Shown: in pieces, positions 1-6,813 of the stretch
How the letters are laid out: each line of letters begins with the position of its first letter
Position numbering within the stretch: position 1 is the first letter of the stretch
Assembly (NCBI GenBank): GCA_902782875.1
Contig: CACZPE010000055.1
Coordinates: 1-8,218 of the forward strand
Reading direction: 5' to 3'
Length of the DNA: 8,218 bases
Source of the DNA: an uncultured Ruminococcus sp.
Lineage (GTDB): Bacteria; Bacillota_A; Clostridia; Oscillospirales; Ruminococcaceae
Made by a program: the position numbers and the translations under genes
Notes under the pieces: generated by a model
The model's input: only the letters and a program-made list of their open reading frames with translations
Told to the model about the DNA's origin: nothing
Databases searched by the model: none

Positions 1-2313
1 AAACTTACGCAGCTTTGCGGCAAGGACCATATTCTCAGACAGGTTAATACCGTCGGATATCTTTCCGGGATGCCATGCCCCGTCGGAGTATACCGCAGAG
101 GTAAGATATATGCGCTCATCGGTGATCACCGCCACCTCGGGAATATCGCTGCTTCTGTCCCATTTGTGACGGTCACGCAGATATACGGCAAGATGGGTAG
201 TCGGCTTTCCTTCATAAAGCTGTTCGGCTATCTCCTTGCATATCTCGTCGGGTGATGAGCTGTAGCTGTATATATCTGTGTATTCGGGCTCTGTGACCTC
301 ATCTATCCTGAATGTGCCGTGGGATATGAGATGTGAGGAATCGGCCTGTACCGCTGTATCATCCCGACTGTCGGTGAATATGAATGGATTGGCGGGTGTC
401 CCGTTATCAGGCGCGGAAACGGGGCCCAGGTATTCGAGCCTGCCGCTGTCAGAAAAACGGAATGACATATATATTTTATCGCTTCCTGATGTATATACAG
501 CCGCGGTAAAGGTGCCTGTCATCCAGTCATTGAAGAAGTCGTAGTTTATATCCTCACCTATGAAGAAGGTATTCTCTTTGTCCTGAAGAAAATAGTTTTT
601 GTCGTTGATGATATGTCTTACCATTGAAAGCATCTGCTTTTCTGCTTTGTCATAGAGGTCGTTGTGTGTCGTATACTCCGCAGTGCCGCTCTGACGCTCG
701 TCATATACAAATTCACAGGGTATCATAAGTGACGATATCGGTGCGGATGTTACGGCAAACTGCCCGTAGCCCTGATATACAGCAGTCTCCATGCCCTGAG
801 GGTTTGTCATTTCAAGGCCGTAGTTCTGCGGTACGGAGAGCACTGTCAGAGTCATCCTGTCCATGATTATCTCTATCTGTTTTGTGTTGTCCTTCTCGGT
901 CACTATGGCTTCATAGTGCTCATCCGTGCCTGTGTAGTGCCCTTCGGGGAAGGGCTTGTCCGAGCTTGTGAGAAGGTCCATAAGCCTGTCGTAGTCCTCC
1001 TGCGAAAGAGTATAGTACGAAGTGGAGGCCTTTCTTTGTTCTTTTGCCGATGAGCCCCATATCATCTTTTCGGATATAACTGTACGCTCATTTTCTATAA
1101 GGGGGATATGAAGCAGTATCTCTGTCGTTGTGCCGTTCATCAGCTCGACGTTGTATTGAGAATAGCTCTCGGGCAGTACGGGCGCCTTGGCGGAGCGGGC
1201 GTTTTTCAGTATGGCTTTAAGCTCATCAGTATCTATCGGGGAATATGCGGTATATGCGGCACCCATGGGAGAAGACGGTGTGATATGTGCAAAGCCGACC
1301 GTTCCCTGTGTTATGCCGTCAAAGGATGGATATCCCGCGGCGTCTGTAAGCATGCACGCGGCCGAGCAGGACAGTATCAGTACTGCGGTCACTGCAGCGA
1401 TGATGCCCTTGTGCTTTCGTGAGAGTATATTCTTTATGCGTGACTTTACACTGCTGTTGCCGAAGGATACGAGCCTGGCGCCCGTAAGGCGGCTGCCCTG
1501 GGATATGCCGAGCAGGGCCTTTGCATATTCCTTTCTCACATCTGTGTCAAAGGCTGCTACTGCTGCTTCATCGCATGAACGTTCCATATCGTTCTCCATC
1601 AGCCTGAATGCCGCCCAGAGCACGGGATCGAACCAGTGAACGGCAAGTACCGCAAAGGCAAGCGGCTTTATGATATAGTCGAGCCTGTGCATATGTACCC
1701 GTTCGTGGGCGATGATATAGGGCAGTTCCTTTTCGGAAATATTTTCGGGTATATAAATCCTCAGGTGTATCAGCCCGAACACGAAGGGCGTGTCTATGCC
1801 GCTGCATACCATCACATCGCCGCGCTTTACGGCAGATCTCAGCAGCAGCTTTAAGCGTACTATGCTTACTGCGGTATATACCGTGATCGCCGCAATACCT
1901 GCAAGCCATATTATGCAGCATACGGTTTTCCATGATATATTCCGCGGAGCGGGTGTGCTGTCTTCACGCTGTGTTATTTCTGCGGCATAAGGCAGGGGAT
2001 CGTTCTGCACGGGGAGCGGTGCATTGTATATGTTCTGACTTACGGATACTTCTTCCTGCGCATAGGAGACAGGCTGTTTATCAGTCTGAGGGAGTGATTC
2101 GTATATACCCGATATATCGGGTATGAGATTGAACATACTCACAGCAGAGCTTATCGTAAACGGCATCAGCAGCCTTACCAGAAGTATCGCCCACATGAAG
2201 TAGGAGTACTTTGCGGGCAGCTTTTTCATAAACAGCCGCACTATGATGATGACCGCACATATGCATACAGCGGTCAGCTCTGTTTCAAGCAGCCGGGTGA
2301 AGATACCTTCCAT
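1..2313 (-). CDS. BlaR1-like M56 family membrane metallopeptidase, 3' end beyond window
   Basis: The frame is open from ATG 2313 to the left edge, giving 771 residues without a stop, so the C-terminus is missing. Two N-terminal membrane spans (about 12-30 and 37-56) are followed by a variable loop and a third span (about 131-152). The zinc-protease core is HERVH at 203-207, and a downstream E-x-x-x-D (E244, D248, within a CDEAA block) matches the BlaR1/MecR1 zinc-ligand pattern. Another span lies at about 301-324. From about 325 onward a large, presumably extracellular domain of at least 440 residues shows no convincing penicillin-binding fold. In the family, ligand sensing outside activates the cytoplasmic protease, which leads to loss of the BlaI repressor. 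It starts 2 nt after the blaI-like stop, with a GGAGGG ribosome site inside the end of that gene, so the two are co-transcribed. BlaR1 is about 600 aa, so this protein is longer. The protease assignment is firm; the ligand is unknown. Confidence 0.9.
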   Translation of the reverse strand, partial: MEGIFTRLLETELTAVCICAVIIIVRLFMKKLPAKYSYFMWAILLVRLLMPFTISSAVSMFNLIPDISGIYESLPQTDKQPVSYAQEEVSVSQNIYNAPLPVQNDPLPYAAEITQREDSTPAPRNISWKTVCCIIWLAGIAAITVYTAVSIVRLKLLLRSAVKRGDVMVCSGIDTPFVFGLIHLRIYIPENISEKELPYIIAHERVHMHRLDYIIKPLAFAVLAVHWFDPVLWAAFRLMENDMERSCDEAAVAAFDTDVRKEYAKALLGISQGSRLTGARLVSFGNSSVKSRIKNILSRKHKGIIAAVTAVLILSCSAACMLTDAAGYPSFDGITQGTVGFAHITPSSPMGAAYTAYSPIDTDELKAILKNARSAKAPVLPESYSQYNVELMNGTTTEILLHIPLIENERTVISEKMIWGSSAKEQRKASTSYYTLSQEDYDRLMDLLTSSDKPFPEGHYTGTDEHYEAIVTEKDNTKQIEIIMDRMTLTVLSVPQNYGLEMTNPQGMETAVYQGYGQFAVTSAPISSLMIPCEFVYDERQSGTAEYTTHNDLYDKAEKQMLSMVRHIINDKNYFLQDKENTFFIGEDINYDFFNDWMTGTFTAAVYTSGSDKIYMSFRFSDSGRLEYLGPVSAPDNGTPANPFIFTDSRDDTAVQADSSHLISHGTFRIDEVTEPEYTDIYSYSSSPDEICKEIAEQLYEGKPTTHLAVYLRDRHKWDRSSDIPEVAVITDERIYLTSAVYSDGAWHPGKISDGINLSENMVLAAKLRKF

Positions 2314-2315
2314 AA

Positions 2316-2669
2316 TTATCCCTCCGTGTAGCTGTCGATAAGCTCCTTGAGCTCATCCGCCTCCTTTTTCGAGAGCTTTCTGCCGTTAAAGAATGCTGTC
2401 ATGAATGCAGGCAGAGAGCCGCCGAAGGACCGCTCAAGCACCGAGCCCGACTGCTCGTGCATCTGCTCCTCGCGCTTTGCAGCCGCAGTGACTACTGAGT
2501 TATCGTTGACAGCTGCGCCCTTTTCGGTCAGATGCTTGAGTATCGTGTATACAGTGGATTTCTTCCATCCCTGTCTGTCAAAGGCTATCTGTACGAGTTT
2601 CCCTGAGCGTATCGGTTCATTGTCCCATATTATTTCCATAAGTGTCATTTCACTGTTGTTGAGTTTCAT
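2316..2669 (-). CDS. BlaI/MecI/CopY-family transcriptional repressor
   Basis: This 117-aa protein has the usual length for the family. An N-terminal winged helix (about 1-70) includes the LMEIIWD segment and the recognition-helix block WKKSTVYTILKHLTEKGA (about 35-52). A C-terminal dimerisation part (about 75-117) contains the family-typical ERSFGGSLPAF segment. The wing region is somewhat atypical and lacks the aromatic tract seen in BlaI. ATG 2669 is preceded by AAAGGA at good spacing. It is the first gene of a two-gene operon with the M56 protease gene. Such repressors bind DNA as dimers at their own promoter and are destroyed when the partner protease is activated. Two dyads overlapping the upstream promoter fit autoregulation. 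The name blaI is withheld because nothing here links it to beta-lactams. Confidence 0.9.
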   Translation of the reverse strand: MKLNNSEMTLMEIIWDNEPIRSGKLVQIAFDRQGWKKSTVYTILKHLTEKGAAVNDNSVVTAAAKREEQMHEQSGSVLERSFGGSLPAFMTAFFNGRKLSKKEADELKELIDSYTEG

Positions 2670-2697
2670 ATTATCGCGTCCTTTGTATATGTGGTTG

Positions 2698-2713
2698 GTC
2701 TACTGCAATAGAC
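2698..2713. promoter_or_regulatory. Probable BlaI-type operator 2 (GTCTA-N6-TAGAC)
   Basis: This second copy has the same half sites and a 6-nt spacer, CTGCAA. Its centre is 26 bp from operator 1, and it lies near or just after the transcription start of the repressor operon. The two operators together form a larger inverted repeat over 2697-2740, in which 15 of 18 positions per arm match. Paired operators are common for BlaI/MecI-type repressors and allow tight or cooperative autorepression. Confidence 0.72.
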
Positions 2714-2722
2714 TGTAATGTT

Positions 2723-2751
2723 AGTCTATCATAGTAGACCACGTTTGTCAA
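2723..2751 (-). promoter_or_regulatory. Sigma-A-type promoter of the repressor/M56 protease operon
   Basis: On the minus strand a perfect TTGACA -35 (plus positions 2746-2751) is followed after exactly 17 nt by TAGACT (2723-2728) as the -10. The repressor ATG lies about 55 nt downstream of the -10. A dyad operator fills the space between the -35 and -10, so a bound repressor would block RNA polymerase directly. Confidence 0.75.
2724..2739. promoter_or_regulatory. Probable BlaI-type operator 1 (GTCTA-N6-TAGAC)
   Basis: This is a perfect 5-bp inverted repeat with a 6-nt spacer, TCATAG. It lies between the -35 and -10 of the repressor promoter and overlaps the -10. It resembles the BlaI/MecI family operator style (TA-rich dyads with TAC/GTA-type half sites). 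Binding is inferred from position and symmetry. Confidence 0.75.
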
Positions 2752-2770
2752 GGGGTAGATCAAAATTTTC

Positions 2771-2799
2771 TTGAAAAAAGCATCAGAATATGATAGAAT
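2771..2799 (+). promoter_or_regulatory. Sigma-A-type promoter of the divergent small-membrane-protein operon
   Basis: TTGAAA (2771-2776) and TAGAAT (2794-2799) each match the consensus at five of six positions and are separated by exactly 17 nt. The 37-aa gene begins 27 nt downstream of the -10. The -35 lies 19 bp from the oppositely oriented -35 of the repressor promoter, so the promoters are back to back. The nearest operator is just over 30 bp upstream of this -35, so direct repression is possible but not shown. Confidence 0.65.
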
Positions 2800-2826
2800 A
2801 TCATCAAAACATGAGGGGTGAGGTCT

Positions 2827-2940
2827 ATGGATATCTGTCTTGTACTGATAATATCGTCTGCGGTATTCTGGGCTGTCGCTCTCATATTTATCATCATCGG
2901 GCATTCGGAGCGTAAAAAGCAACGCCGCGCTATCAGGTGA
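2827..2940 (+). CDS. 37-aa single-span membrane peptide
   Basis: ATG 2827 is preceded by a strong GAGGGGTGAGG ribosome site and encodes 37 residues ending in TGA. Residues about 4-24 form one very hydrophobic span (LVLIISSAVFWAVALIFIII), followed by a short basic tail with ERKKQRR. This predicts a one-pass protein with its C-terminus in the cytoplasm. The stop overlaps the GTG start of the next gene in a GTGA junction, so the two are probably translationally coupled. A good promoter, a good ribosome site and tight coupling support a real gene despite its size. No family was recognised. A small regulatory or toxin-like membrane peptide is conceivable, but nothing specific indicates this. Confidence 0.65.
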   Translation: MDICLVLIISSAVFWAVALIFIIIGHSERKKQRRAIR

Positions 2941-3182
2941 AAAAGGACTTTGGCGATCTGTGCACTGTGTTCAACCTTGCTGCGGCCTTTATCCTGTTTG
3001 AGCTGCTGTGTGCGGGCATAGCAGTGCTTTGCAGGTGTACGGGCTTTGCCGCGCTGTTGTTCCTGCCTGCGTATTTTGTTTTGCTGTGGGCGGCACACAG
3101 GGTATTCCCCCATATAGTCAACAGGATCATCGGTATTTTTGTAAAAGACAAGGAGCATATATGGACAGAAAGACATTCGTAA
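2937..3182 (+). CDS. 81-aa two-span membrane protein of unknown function
   Basis: The GTG start at 2937 overlaps the stop of the 37-aa gene by 3 nt, and no strong ribosome site of its own is visible, so reinitiation after the upstream gene is likely. The 81 residues hold two hydrophobic spans (about 10-31 and 36-53). An amphipathic tract (about 56-70) and a short charged tail follow. The 3' end overlaps the 453-aa gene by 22 nt. The protein is cysteine-rich in and near its first span (C9, C25, C32, C34). No family was recognised. Its coupling to genes on both sides suggests it works with them, perhaps as a membrane anchor. Confidence 0.65.
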   Translation: MKKDFGDLCTVFNLAAAFILFELLCAGIAVLCRCTGFAALLFLPAYFVLLWAAHRVFPHIVNRIIGIFVKDKEHIWTERHS

Positions 3183-4522
3183 AGTATCTTATGGCAGGGC
3201 ATGGACGCTGCTATGATGAGGTAAGAAAGGACCCCGTAAGGTACAGAAAGGAGATAATGAATCTGTGCCTTACAGATACAAGCTTTGATATGCAGTGTGA
3301 GGGCTCACGAGCGTTGTATGCCTATGACCTTGTGATGCTGTATGACGATATCTCGCCGTTTGTTAAAAAGACCGTGAAGGCTTTCCTTACTGCGGATAAT
3401 GATGATGATTCCAGTCAGTTCAGGCATCTTTGCGACCTTGTGTGCCTGTTTGCGTATGAAAGCGGTGATGATACCGCCGTAAAGGCAGTGAAGAAAAAGT
3501 ATTCCGAGCTTCACGGGATGCTGATGACACGGCGCTTTTCCACAATGCTGCACCGTGTGGCGAACAATTATGAGTACCTTGCTATCCATCTGCTGACAAG
3601 CGATAAATGGGAGTTTGCGGAAATGATCGCCTGTGATCTGGGTTCATGGTTCATAAGGCGCAGAAAGACCGACGCGGAGGATCTGCACTGGGAATTTTTG
3701 TGGCTGTGGCACGAGATGAACGATGTTTTCGGCAAGGACGCTGTACAGGAGCATTTTGCGCCGCTGTGCCGTACTTCAAGGGAGATAAAGCGCTTTATCG
3801 GTGTAATGAGCCTGCCCGAGACAAAGCCCGACAGGACACCGCGGCCGTCACCTGATGCGGATACGGTCATAAAGGCTGTGACGGACGGCAGTGTGAAGAC
3901 GACATATGATATGATAAAGCTCGGCTTCATGCGGATGGATGAGGATGACAGAAAGAAGCTTGCCGAAGCGGTGATAAACGAGGAGGACGAACGCAGGAAA
4001 GCGCTTATGCTGGGCGTATTCAGGACAAGATTCATGAAATGGCCGTGCAGTGCCGGAAAGCTTATTGAATATGCGGAGGCTGAGGATGAGGAACTGCGCA
4101 TTTCCGCCGTTATAGCGCTGACGTATATCAAAGGTGACGGCATAAGAGAATACGCATTGCGTAAGCTTTCGGAGGATGACAGCGATCACAGGGAGCAGTA
4201 TTTGCAGATGCTCATAAACAACTGCTGTGCGGATGACACGGCTGTGATAACTGGCATACTTGAGAACACTGTTATTGACCCGGATGCCGAACCCGGCTGG
4301 CACGGCATAGTGCTGGACATACTTAATGCGGATAACGATAACCTCCCCGATACGCTGTATATGTGGATATACGAGAACTCCATATGCTCCTGCTGCCGCT
4401 GTAATGCTGCAGAGAAGCTGATAAAGAGGGGGACCTTCCCCGAAGAGTGTATGCTTGAATGTCTGCACGACTGCAATACCGATACGCGGGAGCTTGTGAC
4501 AGGAACGCATGACAGGGGATAA
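3161..4522 (+). CDS. Uncharacterised 453-aa HEAT-like helical-repeat protein
   Basis: ATG 3161 follows AAGGAG at ideal spacing and is preferred over in-frame upstream starts that lie inside the 81-aa gene. The protein is soluble, without a signal peptide or membrane span, acidic and almost wholly helical. Residues about 300-375 read like HEAT or armadillo-type repeats, for example EDEELRISAVIALTYIKGD (307-325) followed by IREYALRKLSEDD. A charged, proline-rich break (PETKPDRTPRPSPDAD, about 220-236) separates N- and C-terminal halves. Near the C-terminus the cluster CSCCRC (409-414) precedes an AAEKLIKRG helix and could bind metal, but no second ligand set is evident. HEAT-like proteins usually act as scaffolds or interaction surfaces. 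It is the last gene of the operon before a terminator. Function is unknown, and the repeat call is by eye. Confidence 0.8.
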   Translation: MDRKTFVKYLMAGHGRCYDEVRKDPVRYRKEIMNLCLTDTSFDMQCEGSRALYAYDLVMLYDDISPFVKKTVKAFLTADNDDDSSQFRHLCDLVCLFAYESGDDTAVKAVKKKYSELHGMLMTRRFSTMLHRVANNYEYLAIHLLTSDKWEFAEMIACDLGSWFIRRRKTDAEDLHWEFLWLWHEMNDVFGKDAVQEHFAPLCRTSREIKRFIGVMSLPETKPDRTPRPSPDADTVIKAVTDGSVKTTYDMIKLGFMRMDEDDRKKLAEAVINEEDERRKALMLGVFRTRFMKWPCSAGKLIEYAEAEDEELRISAVIALTYIKGDGIREYALRKLSEDDSDHREQYLQMLINNCCADDTAVITGILENTVIDPDAEPGWHGIVLDILNADNDNLPDTLYMWIYENSICSCCRCNAAEKLIKRGTFPEECMLECLHDCNTDTRELVTGTHDRG

Positions 4523-4528
4523 CAGGAT

Positions 4529-4554
4529 ACAGGGTGCTGATGCGCCCTGTTTTT
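4529..4554 (+). terminator. Rho-independent terminator
   Basis: An 8-bp GC-rich stem (CAGGGTGC pairing with GCGCCCTG, including one G-T wobble) closes a TGAT loop, and an outer A-T pair extends it. It is followed directly by a run of five T. It sits 6 nt after the stop of the 453-aa gene and ends that operon before the epimerase promoter. Confidence 0.85.
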
Positions 4555-4618
4555 GTTCTGATATCCCAATAAACAAAAAACCAAATTCCCGAAATCAAAA
4601 AATCGGTAAAAAAATATA

Positions 4619-4647
4619 TTGTATTTTTCATATATGTGTTTTATACT
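4619..4647 (+). promoter_or_regulatory. Probable promoter of the epimerase/Rnf-like operon
   Basis: In the AT-rich gap between terminator and epimerase, TTGTAT (4619-4624) and TATACT (4642-4647) are spaced by 17 nt. The -10 matches five of six consensus positions; the -35 matches only three. The start codon lies 35 nt downstream of the -10. The rest of the gap (4555-4618) shows no other convincing signal. Confidence 0.55.
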
Positions 4648-4682
4648 TAAATAGGTGTACTCTGACGAAAGGGGAACTTGCT

Positions 4683-5336
4683 TTGGATACCATCGTATCA
4701 GCTTCGATACTCAGCGCCGACCTTTGCAGGCTCGGCAGTGATATAGACAGGGCCCGTGAGGGCGGCGCGGACCATATACATTTCGATGTTATGGACGGCG
4801 TTTTTGTGAATAATATAAGCTATGGCATACCCGTGCTGAAAAGCGTGAGAAAGTATACGGATATGTTTATAGACGCACATCTTATGATAACCGATCCGTC
4901 ACGCTATATAAAGGCTTTTGCTGACGGCGGCGCGGACAATATAACCTTCCATCTGGAGGCTGCCCCCGATCCCCTCGATACTATCTCGCGGATAAGGGCA
5001 GAGGGCATAAAGGCAGGTATTGCGATAAAGCCTGCTACCCCCGTGAGCGAGGTGTTCCCGTTTGCGGACAAGGTGGATATGATACTTATAATGACTGTAG
5101 AACCGGGATTCGGCGGTCAGGGATTCATATATGATACCCTTGACAAGATAAGGGAGCTCAGGGCATATCTTGACATACACGCTCCCTCGGTACACATACA
5201 GGTAGACGGCGGCATCAACGGCGAAACATCCGCGCTTGTCAGGGAGGCAGGAGCTGATGTGCTCGTAGCAGGCTCATACCTTTTCGGAGCTGAGGATATC
5301 GCTGCGGCGGCATCGTCGCTCAGGGGCATAAAGTGA
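4683..5336 (+). CDS. rpe: Ribulose-phosphate 3-epimerase
   Basis: This enzyme interconverts D-ribulose 5-phosphate and D-xylulose 5-phosphate in the pentose phosphate pathway (EC 5.1.3.1). The 217-aa protein matches the usual family length and reads as a complete TIM barrel. SASILSADLCRLGSDI lies at 6-21. HFDVMDGVFV (33-42) carries H33 and the catalytic Asp D35. The other metal/catalytic residues are H66 (in IDAHLMI) and D175 (in IQVDGGIN). The phosphate-side signatures TVEPGFGGQGF (138-148) and VAGSYLFGAEDI (195-206) are present. The start is TTG at 4683, preceded by AAAGGGG at 8-nt spacing. The frame is open further upstream, but that stretch passes through the terminator and promoter and lacks homology. 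The stop overlaps the GTG start of the RnfD-like gene (GTGA). Confidence 0.95.
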   Translation: MDTIVSASILSADLCRLGSDIDRAREGGADHIHFDVMDGVFVNNISYGIPVLKSVRKYTDMFIDAHLMITDPSRYIKAFADGGADNITFHLEAAPDPLDTISRIRAEGIKAGIAIKPATPVSEVFPFADKVDMILIMTVEPGFGGQGFIYDTLDKIRELRAYLDIHAPSVHIQVDGGINGETSALVREAGADVLVAGSYLFGAEDIAAAASSLRGIK

Positions 5337-6241
5337 ACGGCAGAAAGAATATCACAGGCAGCGCTGTGCTTGCTGTGTCACTGATGGCAGCCGACGGCGC
5401 TGCGGTCTACTGTTACGGTCTGCGTGCTCTGACGGTGGTGGTGCTGTGTGTCGGTGTATGTATGCTGTGCGATATCGTGTGCAGCGTGGCAAGACACAGG
5501 CATCTGGATGCGGAGGATCTGTCATCGCTCACCACGGGGCTTGCTCTTGCGGCAATGTTCCCTGCGTCTGTGCCGTACAGGGTGTGCATACTCAGCTGTG
5601 TCTTTGCTGTGTGTATAGTGAAGCATCCGCTCGGAGGACTGATACCGCCCGCGGCGGCAGGATACGTCTTTGCCGAGCTTTCATTCCCCATGGGGGTACT
5701 GAGATACCCGAGAATGGGCACACTTGCTGTCGGAAGTGCTTCTGACGGGCTTTACAGACTGTCAGAGCTCAATGTATTCTCCGACAATTCGCCCTATTCC
5801 GATTTTGAACTTATCATCGGCAGGGTACCGGGGCCCATGGCGTGCGGCTTTATCGTGCTGCACATCATATGCGCACTGGTGCTGGTGCTGTCTAAGAAAA
5901 GCTCGCTTCTTACATTCCTGCTACCTGTGGTATGCACCGTTACATGGTGCGGCGTGTTTGACGGGGCGGAGACGGTGAGAAAGGCGCTTTTCGGCGGTAT
6001 GCTGGTTTTCTGCTCGGCGTATATTTCCTCTGTAAACGGGTATGTGCCCGAAAAACCGCTTTCAAGGCTCGGCTACGCGCTTTTTTTATCGGCTGTCACC
6101 ATCGCCGTGACGGAGATATCAACGGTGGAGTCGCCAGCGGTCTATGCATGCATATTATGCGCCCCTTTCAGGACGCTTGAAAAGATATCATCGGTATCGG
6201 ATGGTGATGAGGTACGGACGGAACAAACAGAGAAAAGCTGA
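5333..6241 (+). CDS. RnfD/NqrB-like membrane subunit, degenerate cofactor sites
   Basis: This 302-aa multi-span membrane protein starts at GTG 5333 with AGGGG upstream, inside the stop of rpe. RnfD/NqrB ancestry is supported by the block from SLTTGLALA (65-73) through FAVCIVKHPLGGL (91-103) and the following PAAAGYVFAELSFP (106-119), in family order. In RnfD the KH/KQ-x-x-GGLG-x-N-x-FNPA loop is conserved; here it is shortened to GGLIPPAA and the NPA is lost. The FMN-attachment motif (D-A-V-S/T-G/S-A-T-P) aligns with LAVGSAS (131-137): the Asp is Leu and the modified Thr is Ser137. The late TDP motif is also absent; the equivalent region is ISSVNGYVPEKP. The C-terminal hydrophobic segments and the polar tail remain. 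It probably forms a membrane complex with the next two gene products. RnfD membership is fairly secure, but classical electron transport is doubtful. Confidence 0.75.
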   Translation: MNGRKNITGSAVLAVSLMAADGAAVYCYGLRALTVVVLCVGVCMLCDIVCSVARHRHLDAEDLSSLTTGLALAAMFPASVPYRVCILSCVFAVCIVKHPLGGLIPPAAAGYVFAELSFPMGVLRYPRMGTLAVGSASDGLYRLSELNVFSDNSPYSDFELIIGRVPGPMACGFIVLHIICALVLVLSKKSSLLTFLLPVVCTVTWCGVFDGAETVRKALFGGMLVFCSAYISSVNGYVPEKPLSRLGYALFLSAVTIAVTEISTVESPAVYACILCAPFRTLEKISSVSDGDEVRTEQTEKS

Positions 6242-6801
6242 ATACAGAAGGGCTGTTTTCCCATAACCCCGTATTCGCCGCAGGTATGGCTCTTGCCCCT
6301 GCTGTTGCGGTCACAGTCACTCTCGGCGGAGCGCTCTGCTACGCTGCGATGTTCTCAGCGGTAACGCTCGTGTCGCTGTATCTGTCATCATTTCTGCCGA
6401 GAAAGCTGCCCTATGCGCTCAGGGTGATACTCTACGCATTCATTGCGGCAGCTGTATATATACCCATAAACCTTCTGCTGTATGACAGGCTTGCTGACGG
6501 GCTTGCAAACGTCGGCGTGCTGCTGCCCATGATAGCAACGGGCGAATTTGTGGTGTCGGTATCCGAGATGCGCTTTTTCAGAAAGAAAAAGCGTTCGGAA
6601 ATGATGTGGGATATATATTTTCATATCATGGGATTTGATATAGCGCTCATACTTCTCGGCGCGATAAGGGAGATATCCTCAAAGGGCGAGCTGTTCGGCA
6701 ATATGATAGGAGTTACGCCGTCATTCCCCCTGTTTGCATATCCCTGTGGGGGATTCCTGCTTATCGGGCTTATCGGTGCGCTGGTGAGATATTTTTCTTA
6801 A
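6238..6801 (+). CDS. RnfE/NqrD-like membrane subunit lacking Fe-S cysteines; probable CTG start
   Basis: RnfE identity is shown by the N-terminal HNPVF block, by ILLGAIREISSKGELFG (about 138-154), and by multi-span topology at about 187 aa. The first ATG is at 6286, but the homologous HNPVFAAG segment lies upstream of it in frame. The gene therefore begins earlier. The frame has stops at 6205-6210, and between these and HNPVF there is no ATG, GTG or TTG. CTG 6238 overlaps the RnfD-like stop in a CTGA junction and is the likeliest start; the alternative conventional call is 6286. The cysteine of the family LGLCP motif aligns with Ala20 in MALAP. The second, in the N-C of the central span, aligns with Glu103 (IATGEF). 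These cysteines ligate the [2Fe-2S] cluster shared with RnfA, so none should form here. The paralogue call is confident; function is unknown. Confidence 0.75.
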   Translation: MNTEGLFSHNPVFAAGMALAPAVAVTVTLGGALCYAAMFSAVTLVSLYLSSFLPRKLPYALRVILYAFIAAAVYIPINLLLYDRLADGLANVGVLLPMIATGEFVVSVSEMRFFRKKKRSEMMWDIYFHIMGFDIALILLGAIREISSKGELFGNMIGVTPSFPLFAYPCGGFLLIGLIGALVRYFS

Positions 6802-6813
6802 AGGAGAGCGGCT

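Noticed and set aside
1042..1053. SSAK (residues 421-424 of the M56 protein) as a penicillin-binding SxxK active site
   Set aside because: The flanking residues do not resemble the BlaR1 sensor site context, and no partner motifs were found downstream. A chance occurrence is more likely.
1187..1639. 150-aa plus-strand reading frame within the M56 gene
   Set aside because: It is antisense to the zinc-protease core and its hydrophobic tract, without its own promoter or recognisable protein pattern.
3008..3160. In-frame extension of the 453-aa protein back to GTG 3008
   Set aside because: It would overlap most of the 81-aa membrane protein gene, and the extension reads as a frame shadow of that gene. 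ATG 3161 has a well-placed AAGGAG.
3848..4576. 242-aa and 191-aa minus-strand reading frames opposite the helical-repeat gene
   Set aside because: Both are antisense shadows of a long, well-supported plus-strand gene. They show no coherent domain and no ribosome site, and one crosses the terminator.
4509..4682. In-frame extension of the epimerase upstream of TTG 4683
   Set aside because: The stretch runs through the terminator hairpin and AT-rich promoter, has no epimerase homology, and would make the protein far longer than the family.
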